A stretch of 23,148 nucleotides of DNA from CAIKBL01 sp043734785 (GTDB taxonomy: Bacteria > Pseudomonadota > Gammaproteobacteria > Ga0077536), in assembly GCA_043734785.1 (NCBI GenBank), contig JAYTEX010000287.1, forward strand, positions 1 to 23,148, given 5' to 3'. Of the stretch, positions 17,352 to 23,148 are shown one piece after another; within the stretch, counting starts at the first letter, position 1; every line of letters begins with the position of its first letter. The notes beneath the pieces are model-generated. The model made no database searches and had not been told where the DNA came from. It worked only from the letters and a program-made list of their open reading frames with translations. Position numbers and translations under genes: made by a program.

Positions 17352-17579
17352 ACCGGCATTCTAGGCCGTACGCTTGCTCGGCGACCAGCTCAAAGTTGGT
17401 TCGAGTCTGAAGGTTCCGTCGGCGCGGTTTGAAGCGAAACGTGCCACGCTGCGGTGCGCTTTGGTGCAATGACAGCCTGCGTGCCGAGATAGAAATTGGT
17501 GTGCAGATAACTAGGGACGGATTAACCAACCCCAGCGCTGCCCGTCATGGTTTGAACGCTTTAATTACACGATTGGCTT

Positions 17580-17598
17580 AATCGTGGTCTGTCCCCGA
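17580..17598 (-). repeat. Inverted repeat B, right copy
   Basis: This is a perfect 19-nt reverse complement of 16533-16551. It marks the right end of the island and lies 7 nt before repeat A copy 2. The 26-nt stretch 17575-17600 is identical to 16761-16786. Confidence 0.85.
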
Positions 17599-17605
17599 TT
17601 TCTCC

Positions 17606-17638
17606 CCGGCTGACGCGTGAAAAAGCGCGCGCCCGGAG
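17606..17638 (+). repeat. Direct repeat A, copy 2
   Basis: This second copy of the 33-nt repeat lies 1110 nt from the first in the same orientation, with one mismatch. Together the two A copies flank the B-bounded island. Confidence 0.85.
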
Positions 17639-17704
17639 ATAGCGCCGCGGCGCACGGAGACTGAACCCACCGAGCGCTTTCGTTGGGTCGCAGACCGACC
17701 GACA

Positions 17705-18643
17705 TCACTCCTTCAGCGCCCGTAGCGCGCGCAAACAAGGCCGCACGGGATCTTCGGGATTGATCGCCTGTACGCATACATGCGAGGCCCCGGCATCCAG
17801 GTGTGCCTGTACGTTCTGACGTATCTTCGCCTGATCTCCCCAGCCGAGCAGTTGATCGATCAAGCGATCGCTGCCGCCACTCTCCAGCTCTGTTTCGCTG
17901 AAGCCGCAGGTCAGGAGCATGTTGCGGTAATGGGTTAAGCTGAGATGGAAGCCAAGCACGCGACGCCCAACTTCGCGTGCGCGCCGCGCGTCCGTCGTGA
18001 GACAGACGCGCTGCATCGGACACAGCCATGCCGCTGGCCCCAGGATTTCACGCGCTCGCCGCGTGTGTTCAGGTGTTGTGTTGAAAGGATGTGAGCCTTG
18101 CGTAATTTCTGCGGCCAGTGCATTCATCTTGGGCCCCAGGGCCGCCAGCACGACGGGCATCTCGCCAAGATCAATGGTAATCGCGCCCAGGAAACCCTTG
18201 TTGACCGCTTGAGGCGCGAGGCCTTCCAGCGCGAGATTCTTGGTCACCGATATCGTGGTGTGACATTGGCGCAGCGTCGCGACATAGGTGCGCATGGTTG
18301 ACACTGGCTTGCCGTAGGCATGGCCGCGCGGTTCCACGAACCTGCTGTGCGACACCCCGAGGCCGAGTAGGAACCGACCGCCCGAGAACTCGGTCAAGGT
18401 CTGTTGCCCCATGGCAGTCACCATCGGATCCCGGCCGTAGATGTTCAGAATGCCGGTCGCGGCAATCAGGCGTTCGGTGTGACTTAGCACGAACGCGGCA
18501 GTCGCAAAGGGTTCACGCCCGATGGCTTCGGGAAACCACACCGCGCCGTAGCCGAGAGCCTCAATTTGTTGCAGGATTCCTTTGAGTTCGGTAGCGGGGA
18601 TGCCCTCGGTCTGCATAAATACGCCGTGCGCGGTGAGATTCAT
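17705..18643 (-). CDS. LLM-class F420-dependent oxidoreductase (TIGR03620-like)
   Basis: This 312-residue TIM-barrel enzyme belongs to the luciferase-like monooxygenase superfamily. The most telling stretch is GYGAVWFPEAIGREPFATAA (31-50), followed by ATGILNIYGRDP (62-73), GGRFLLGLGVSHSRFVEPRG (88-107) and YGKPVSTMRTY (110-120). This is the pattern I associate with the F420-dependent TIGR03620 subfamily. Such enzymes transfer hydride between F420 and an alcohol, aldehyde or unsaturated substrate; the substrate is unknown. The frame is open upstream to 18700, but MNLTAHGVFMQTEG at 18643 is the natural start for a barrel beginning with strand 1. The gene is divergent from the amidotransferase gene, with 155 nt between them. 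No F420 biosynthesis gene is in the window, so FMN use cannot be excluded. Confidence 0.82.
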   Translation of the reverse strand: MNLTAHGVFMQTEGIPATELKGILQQIEALGYGAVWFPEAIGREPFATAAFVLSHTERLIAATGILNIYGRDPMVTAMGQQTLTEFSGGRFLLGLGVSHSRFVEPRGHAYGKPVSTMRTYVATLRQCHTTISVTKNLALEGLAPQAVNKGFLGAITIDLGEMPVVLAALGPKMNALAAEITQGSHPFNTTPEHTRRAREILGPAAWLCPMQRVCLTTDARRAREVGRRVLGFHLSLTHYRNMLLTCGFSETELESGGSDRLIDQLLGWGDQAKIRQNVQAHLDAGASHVCVQAINPEDPVRPCLRALRALKE

Positions 18644-18798
18644 TGGCGTTCTTTGCGTTGAAACAAGACCCGAGAGAGTAGTGCACGGAAGATGTGGCAT
18701 GCCAGAGACTTCTGGTAGTTACGCACAAAAAAATCTGGCGCCAACCGCCAACCTGGCGGCAGAATGCAGGCTTGCCGCATTTAATCGAATCTACTGCT

Positions 18799-19545
18799 AT
18801 GACCGTACCCAAAAAACATGCGCCAAAACGAGTACTGGTCTTCCAGCATGTCGCCGTCGAGCATCCGGGAATTTTTCGACAATTCCTCGCCGACGATGGT
18901 CATTCTTATCAGGCGGTCGAGCTCGACGAGGGGGAATCCATCCCCGCGCTGGAAGGGTTCGATGCCTTATGGGTCATGGGTGGACCGATGGATGTGTGGG
19001 ACGAAGCAGAGCACCCCTGGCTGGTGGCCGAAAAGGCGGCCATTCGGGAGGCGGTAATCACGCGACGCATGCCGTATCTCGGCTTTTGCCTAGGTCACCA
19101 ACTGTTGGGGGAAGCCCTCGGTGGACAGGTGGGTCGTGCGCACGCAAGCGAAGTCGGGATCATGCCGGTGACCGTGAATGCGGCGGGCATCGCGAGTCCT
19201 TACCTCCAGGGGCTACCGGCGCAGTTCGAAGTCCTGCAGTGGCACGGTGCTGAAGTCAGCGTGCTACCGCCGGGGGCCCAAGTGCTGGCGAGTTCCCCCT
19301 GCTGCGCGAATCAAGTGATGGGTGTGGGTTCGCACGCGTTGTCCATGCAATTCCATGTCGAAATTACGGCCACAACAGTAACCGATTGGAACGGCATCCC
19401 GGCGTATGCCAGCGCGCTGGAAAGCCTACTGGGCAGCGGCGGTGCGCAGACGCTGAAGGCGCGCGCGTTGCAGGAGATGCCGGTGTTCAATCGTTACGCT
19501 CGCCAGCTCTATCTGAACTGGAAACGGACCAGCGGTTTCGGTTGA
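18799..19545 (+). CDS. Class I glutamine amidotransferase (GMP-synthase-like)
   Basis: This 248-residue stand-alone class I glutaminase domain has the triad nucleophile Cys97 (GFCLGHQLLG) and His186-Glu188 (MQFHVEI), preceded by the conserved ALWVMGGPMDVWDE (56-69). It releases ammonia from glutamine, or hydrolyses a gamma-glutamyl compound, as in gamma-glutamyl-polyamine hydrolases. No synthetase partner lies beside it. A GTG at 18694 would add 35 residues unlike the family, so I take the ATG at 18799; no Shine-Dalgarno is visible there. It lies 164 nt upstream of the soxBDA-like operon in the same orientation. A link to amine or gamma-glutamyl-methylamide metabolism is possible but unproven. 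Confidence 0.85.
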   Translation: MTVPKKHAPKRVLVFQHVAVEHPGIFRQFLADDGHSYQAVELDEGESIPALEGFDALWVMGGPMDVWDEAEHPWLVAEKAAIREAVITRRMPYLGFCLGHQLLGEALGGQVGRAHASEVGIMPVTVNAAGIASPYLQGLPAQFEVLQWHGAEVSVLPPGAQVLASSPCCANQVMGVGSHALSMQFHVEITATTVTDWNGIPAYASALESLLGSGGAQTLKARALQEMPVFNRYARQLYLNWKRTSGFG

Positions 19546-19646
19546 ACTGTCGGTTGATCGAGGCGCCTAGAGATACCTGATGACGGCTCAGACTTGGAAG
19601 TTGCTACGTGGGTTAACCTGCCTTCACGTGAACCCGGTAGTGCTGC

Positions 19647-19675
19647 TTGCCCCAAAGATGCATCTTAAGAATAAT
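19647..19675 (+). promoter_or_regulatory. Candidate sigma70 promoter of the sox operon with overlapping palindrome
   Basis: TTGCCC (19647-19652) and AATAAT (19670-19675) are separated by 17 nt in an AT-rich patch upstream of soxB. The spacer contains a perfect 12-bp palindrome, AAGATGCATCTT (19655-19666), placed where a repressor would block RNA polymerase. The hexamers are only moderate matches to consensus. Confidence 0.35.
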
Positions 19676-19709
19676 AGTTGCATATAGGTAATCTTTAAAT
19701 TATCTCTCT

Positions 19710-20951
19710 ATGTCGCGCCGCCTCCTTAAATACGCACTCAATCGAGAGCACGCGGAGCCGCGCTGGTTCAACACGCCGGCCGCGCTGCGGGACCAGTACG
19801 ATGTGGTGATCATCGGGGCTGGCGGACACGGTCTTGCAGCGGCCTACTATCTCGCGCGACAGCATGGGATCACCCGCGTGGCGGTGCTCGATAAAGGGTA
19901 TCTCGGTGGCGGTAACACCGGGCGTAATACCACCATCGTACGCTCTAACTATCTGACCCAGGAGGGGATCAAGTTCTACGACCGCAGCGTTAAATTATTC
20001 GAAGGACTCGCGAGCGAACTCGATATCAACCTGTTCTATTCGAACCGGGGCCATTTTACGCTCGCGCATAATGAGTCCACCTTGCGCACCGCGCGCTGGC
20101 GCGCTGAGGTCAACCAACATTACGGCATCGACAGCCGCTTGGTGGGCCCCGACGAAATCAAGCGTGCGTGCCCGGAAATTGACCTCAGCTGCGGTGGCCA
20201 AAACGCTATCGTGGGGGCACTGTTTCATGCGCCGGGCGCGATCGTGCGCCACGATGCCGTGGCTTGGGGCTACGCACGCGGCGCGTCGAGTCTGGGGGTC
20301 GAAATTTTTCAGCACGCCACGGTGACCGCGATTGAACTCGACCACAATCGAGTCTGCGCCGTGCAAACCACGCGCGGCCGCATTAAAACAGGCAAGGTGT
20401 TATCCGCAGTCGCCGGCGCGACGCCCACCACGCTGAAGATGGTCAACCTGCAGAGTCCGGTGGATATCCTGCCGTTACAGGCCTGTGTGACCGAGCCCAT
20501 GAAGCCGTGGCTTGATACGATCATCGTCTCCGGTAGCTTGCACGTGTATGTGAGTCAGTCGGCGCGCGGCGAACTCGTGATGGGCGCTGCGGTCGATCCC
20601 GCCGAGTTGCACTCCACGCGTTCTTCGCTGGAGTTCGTAACCTCGCTGGCCGATCAGATGCTCGACCTATTTCCGTTCCTCGCCGGTGTCAAGATCAATC
20701 GACAGTGGGCCGGTATGGCAGATATGACGCCGGATTTCGCGCCAGTCATGGGGAAGACGCCGGTCGAGGGATTCTATCTCGATGCAGGGTGGGGCACGTG
20801 GGGGTTCAAAGCGACGCCGGTGTGCGGAGAGACGATGGCTTATACGGTTGCCCACGACACCAATCATCGTCTGATCGACGCCTTCGGGATGGAACGTTTC
20901 GAACGCATGACCATGCTGGGCGAAAAGGGTGCCGCTGCGGTGGGGCACTAA
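19710..20951 (+). CDS. soxB: Sarcosine oxidase beta subunit-like FAD/FMN oxidoreductase
   Basis: This 413-residue flavoprotein is the catalytic subunit of a heterotetrameric sarcosine oxidase or a related N-methyl-amino-acid dehydrogenase. The dinucleotide-binding motif VVIIGAGGHGLAAAYYLA is at 32-49. GRNTTIVRSNYLTQEG (71-86) and RHDAVAWGYARGA (180-192) are typical of the family. His181 in the latter is probably the residue that carries covalent FMN in characterised enzymes. The C-terminus DMTPDFAPVMGKTPVEGFYL and GTWGFKATP form the rest of the flavin site. The reaction removes an N-methyl group as formaldehyde or methylene-tetrahydrofolate. It is the first gene of soxB-soxD-soxA, with 3 nt to soxD. 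N-methylglutamate dehydrogenase subunits have the same ancestry and gene order, so the substrate is not certain. Confidence 0.88.
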   Translation: MSRRLLKYALNREHAEPRWFNTPAALRDQYDVVIIGAGGHGLAAAYYLARQHGITRVAVLDKGYLGGGNTGRNTTIVRSNYLTQEGIKFYDRSVKLFEGLASELDINLFYSNRGHFTLAHNESTLRTARWRAEVNQHYGIDSRLVGPDEIKRACPEIDLSCGGQNAIVGALFHAPGAIVRHDAVAWGYARGASSLGVEIFQHATVTAIELDHNRVCAVQTTRGRIKTGKVLSAVAGATPTTLKMVNLQSPVDILPLQACVTEPMKPWLDTIIVSGSLHVYVSQSARGELVMGAAVDPAELHSTRSSLEFVTSLADQMLDLFPFLAGVKINRQWAGMADMTPDFAPVMGKTPVEGFYLDAGWGTWGFKATPVCGETMAYTVAHDTNHRLIDAFGMERFERMTMLGEKGAAAVGH

Positions 20952-20954
20952 CGG

Positions 20955-21221
20955 ATGAAGCTATTCGACTGCCCGCGGCTGGGCCTGCGACCCGCCAGTG
21001 AATTCCTGTGTGCCGGCGCCGCCGTCAATGGTCTGCTGCAGGAGGACCCAGCGCACGCGCGCCGCAGCGTGTATTTCGGCGATGCGACGGCGCGCGTCAA
21101 ACAGGAATGGTGGTTCCATCGACCGTCGCAGCTGTGGTTTTTGATTGCGCGGGATACGGCCACGGATCACGTCGTCGACATCCAACTTGCGTCCCGCGCG
21201 GAGCCCGTCGATGGCGCATAG
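20955..21221 (+). CDS. soxD: Sarcosine oxidase delta subunit-like protein, zinc cysteines largely lost
   Basis: This 88-residue subunit sits exactly where soxD is expected, 3 nt after soxB and overlapping soxA by 11 nt. The alignment is recognisable: an N-terminal DCPRLGLRPASEF in place of the usual ECPNCGPRNENEF, and EWWFHRPSQLWFLIARDTAT in place of the usual W-H-GC-WF-RDT pattern. In characterised SoxD two N-terminal Cys, one His and one later Cys bind structural zinc. Here Cys6 and His55 remain, but the second Cys is Leu9 and the later Cys is absent in a loop one residue shorter. The protein therefore probably does not bind zinc in the normal way. It may belong to a divergent SoxD branch. 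Confidence 0.75.
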   Translation: MKLFDCPRLGLRPASEFLCAGAAVNGLLQEDPAHARRSVYFGDATARVKQEWWFHRPSQLWFLIARDTATDHVVDIQLASRAEPVDGA

Positions 21222-23148
21222 GCTGCCCCCGCAACCCAACGAGTGGATCTCGCGCGAGCAGCCCGTGCAGTTTCAGTTCGAAGGCGATCGGTACGAGGCT
21301 TACGCCGGCGATACCGTGAGCAGCGCGCTGCTCGCCAGCGGGCGCCGGATGCTTGGCCGCAGTTTCAAGTACCACCGGCCGCGCGGCGTGTTGTCGGGGG
21401 CAAATCACGATTCGAATGTGCTGCTCCAAACCGGCTCGCGACTCAATGTCCGCGGGGATGTCGAGCCGGTCACTGCCGGCGAAGCGTACACCGCGGTCAA
21501 TACCTTTGGCGGACTTAAACGGGACTGGGCGCAATCTCTCGAATGGCTCGCGCCCTTGCTGCCGGTCGGTTTCTATTACAAGGCGTTTTTTAAACCGCGC
21601 TGGATGTTTCCGTGGTGGGAAAGGATTATCCGCAGCGTGAGCGGGCTTGGCTATGTGACCCCGGCGTTTCCGGCCACGCGCCAGCCACATCGGCGCGTGT
21701 ACTGCGATTGCTTGATCATCGGCGCCGGTGCGACAGGCATGGCTGCGGCGCGTGTGCTTGCGGATCAGGGTCTCGAAATTTTACTGGTCGACGAGAACGC
21801 GCAGATCGGTGGCAGCTTAGGCTACACAGCACGTACGGACGAACAATCTGCATGGTTCACGGCCACGCGCAATTTTCTTGCAAACGCGGCACAGGTGGCG
21901 GTGCACACGCGCAGTTTTGCGGCCGGCCTGTATACGGATTTCGAGGTGCCGCTGATTGCACCGACGGGGATGACCGTCGTCACTGCGCGCAGCGTGCTGG
22001 TCGCGACCGGTGCAATCGAGCAGCCGGCCGTGTTTCGCAATAACGATCTGCCAGGTGTGATGCTCGCGAGCGCGGCCCAACGCATGGTGCATCGCTATGG
22101 GGTGGCGCCGTTTGAACGCGGCGTGGTGCTGGCGGGCAATGTCGATGCCTATGATGCGGCGCTCGATTTGCTCGATTGCGGTCTGCGCATTGAAGCCTTG
22201 CTCGATCTTGAAGATCCCGCGACCCGCGGCGAACGTGCGCAGGTGTTGAAATCGCGTGGGGTCAGAGTGATCGGGCACGCGAAGGCGCTCGAAGCCCGCG
22301 CGAAGGGCCAGGCACTTGCGCGGGTCGCGCTCACGATCGATGGCGTGGCGGAAGAAATCGAGTGCGACGGCTTGCTGATGAGCGTCGGCTGGGCACCCGC
22401 CTCAGCGCTGTTGCATCAGGGGGGCGCGCGCTTTGCCTACGATACTGCGCTCGATCAGATGATCCCGCATGAATTGCCAGCGGGGTTGGTCGCGGCAGGT
22501 AGGGTAAACGGACGTTATCGTTTCGCGGCGAGAGTGGCGGATGGCGAGGCCGCCGCGCAGGAGGTTTTGCAGGCGCTCGGGCGCCCAGCCGTCGGGCGGG
22601 AGCGGCCCGCGCTTGAGCGCGAAGTGCGCTCTCACCCCCGCCCTTGGTTCGCCCACGCCAAGGCTAAGAATTTCGTCGACTTCGATGAGGATATTCAGCT
22701 CCACGACCTGGAGATCGCGTGCCGCGAAGGTTTCGATAATGTCGAATTGTTAAAACGCTACACGACCAACGGCATGGGCCCGAGTCAGGGCAAACATTCG
22801 AACCTGAATGCCGCCCGCTGGCTGGCGGATTACCAGGGAAAAACCTTAGCCGAAATCGGCTCGACCACCGCGCGCCCGTTCTATCACCCGGTTTCCATGG
22901 GTACCTTGGCCGGGCGTCGCGTGCGTCCGCAGGCCGAGAGTGCGCTGAACGCGCTGCATGAACAAGCGCAGGCGCAATGGATGGAAGCGGGGCAATGGCG
23001 ACGGCCCAGATTCTATCGGCGCGGCAGCGCAGATGTCTCGCGGCGCGCCGAATACCAGGCGGTGCGTGAGCGGATCGGCATGATCGATGTTTCCACGCTC
23101 GGTAAATTCGAGATCTTTGGCCCGGATGCCGCGCGGCTCTTGAATCTC
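21211..23148 (+). CDS. soxA: Sarcosine oxidase alpha subunit-like protein, cut by the window end
   Basis: The first 646 residues of a protein that is normally about 950-1000 residues long are present; the frame is open to the last base. It starts at an ATG overlapping the soxD stop by 11 nt. Residues about 10-105 are the ferredoxin-like N-terminal domain (FEGDRYEAYAGDTVSSALLA, FKYHRPRGVLSG). About 105-150 is the hydrophobic linker with PVGFYYKAFFKPRWMFPWWE. From about 170 comes a Rossmann dinucleotide domain with LIIGAGATGMAAARVLA. The last ~45 residues enter the aminomethyltransferase (GcvT-like) folate domain (YQAVRERIGMIDVSTLGKFE). The alpha subunit binds NAD and folate in characterised enzymes and passes the methylene group to tetrahydrofolate. 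soxG is expected after it. Confidence covers the identity, not the substrate. Confidence 0.88.
   Translation, partial: MAHRLPPQPNEWISREQPVQFQFEGDRYEAYAGDTVSSALLASGRRMLGRSFKYHRPRGVLSGANHDSNVLLQTGSRLNVRGDVEPVTAGEAYTAVNTFGGLKRDWAQSLEWLAPLLPVGFYYKAFFKPRWMFPWWERIIRSVSGLGYVTPAFPATRQPHRRVYCDCLIIGAGATGMAAARVLADQGLEILLVDENAQIGGSLGYTARTDEQSAWFTATRNFLANAAQVAVHTRSFAAGLYTDFEVPLIAPTGMTVVTARSVLVATGAIEQPAVFRNNDLPGVMLASAAQRMVHRYGVAPFERGVVLAGNVDAYDAALDLLDCGLRIEALLDLEDPATRGERAQVLKSRGVRVIGHAKALEARAKGQALARVALTIDGVAEEIECDGLLMSVGWAPASALLHQGGARFAYDTALDQMIPHELPAGLVAAGRVNGRYRFAARVADGEAAAQEVLQALGRPAVGRERPALEREVRSHPRPWFAHAKAKNFVDFDEDIQLHDLEIACREGFDNVELLKRYTTNGMGPSQGKHSNLNAARWLADYQGKTLAEIGSTTARPFYHPVSMGTLAGRRVRPQAESALNALHEQAQAQWMEAGQWRRPRFYRRGSADVSRRAEYQAVRERIGMIDVSTLGKFEIFGPDAARLLNL

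Larger units (their letters stand above)
17352..17704. other. Gene-free region upstream of DUF4160, with repeats B and A
   Basis: This 353-nt stretch has no convincing coding sequence. It includes an AT-richer patch (about 17505-17575), the right-hand repeat B (17580-17598) and repeat A (17606-17638), and then the 3' end of the LLM gene on the minus strand. The promoter for the DUF4160-DUF2442 pair should lie on the minus strand between about 17360 and 17570. I could not assign its hexamers. Confidence 0.5.

Noticed and set aside
17432..17468. Possible sigma54/NtrC-type control upstream of DUF4160 (TGGCACG and TGCACCAAAGCGCACC on the minus strand)
   Set aside because: The GC expected at -12 falls two bases short of the required spacing, and the TGCACC units are direct, not the inverted repeat NtrC binds.
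17565..18029. Minus-strand frame running from repeat A into the LLM gene
   Set aside because: It overlaps the LLM gene in another frame and its end is translated repeat sequence.

Overview
The window is high-GC bacterial DNA, most likely from a gammaproteobacterium or a close proteobacterial relative. I infer this from the style of the proteins: an MCC/GCC-type acyl-CoA carboxylase, an MMPL exporter paired with a LolA-like protein, and heterotetrameric sarcosine-oxidase subunits. No rRNA, tRNA or other taxonomic marker is present, so the placement is soft. Genes are tightly packed in short operons on both strands.

Layout. 39-2084 (+) is a secreted metzincin protease with three C-terminal accessory domains. 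5766-2155 (-) is a biotin-dependent acyl-CoA carboxylase operon: biotin carboxylase, a separate biotin carrier, then carboxyltransferase, ended by a hairpin. 5936-7864 (+) is a methyltransferase fused to a D-Ala-D-Ala-ligase-like ATP-grasp enzyme. 11862-7887 (-) holds a short-chain dehydrogenase, an MMPL/RND transporter and a LolA-like periplasmic protein. 12154-13813 (+) is an acyl-CoA synthetase broken by one frameshift as read. 14555-13920 (-) is an unknown exported protein. 14709-15953 (+) is an acetyl-CoA hydrolase/CoA-transferase. 16027-16503 (+) is a PPOX-fold F420/flavin enzyme. 16496-17638 is a small repeat-bounded island carrying a DUF4160-DUF2442 gene pair. 18643-17705 (-) is an F420-type LLM oxidoreductase. 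18799-19545 (+) is a class I glutamine amidotransferase. 19710 to the right edge (+) holds soxB-, soxD- and soxA-like genes of a heterotetrameric sarcosine oxidase or N-methyl-amino-acid dehydrogenase; soxA runs off the window and soxG is expected just beyond it.

How it fits together (inference). Acyl-CoA synthetase, acyl-CoA carboxylase, SDR and CoA-transferase point to activation and breakdown of branched or isoprenoid acids. The carboxyltransferase has Ala where 3-methylcrotonyl-CoA carboxylases have a pocket-closing Phe, which argues for a bulky, geranyl-CoA-like substrate. The right end is demethylation/one-carbon amine metabolism. The PPOX and LLM proteins suggest deazaflavin F420 may be used. 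The most unusual material is the repeat-bounded DUF4160/DUF2442 island, the methyltransferase/ATP-grasp fusion, the SoxD-like subunit lacking zinc cysteines, and two genes that each look disrupted by one extra base.
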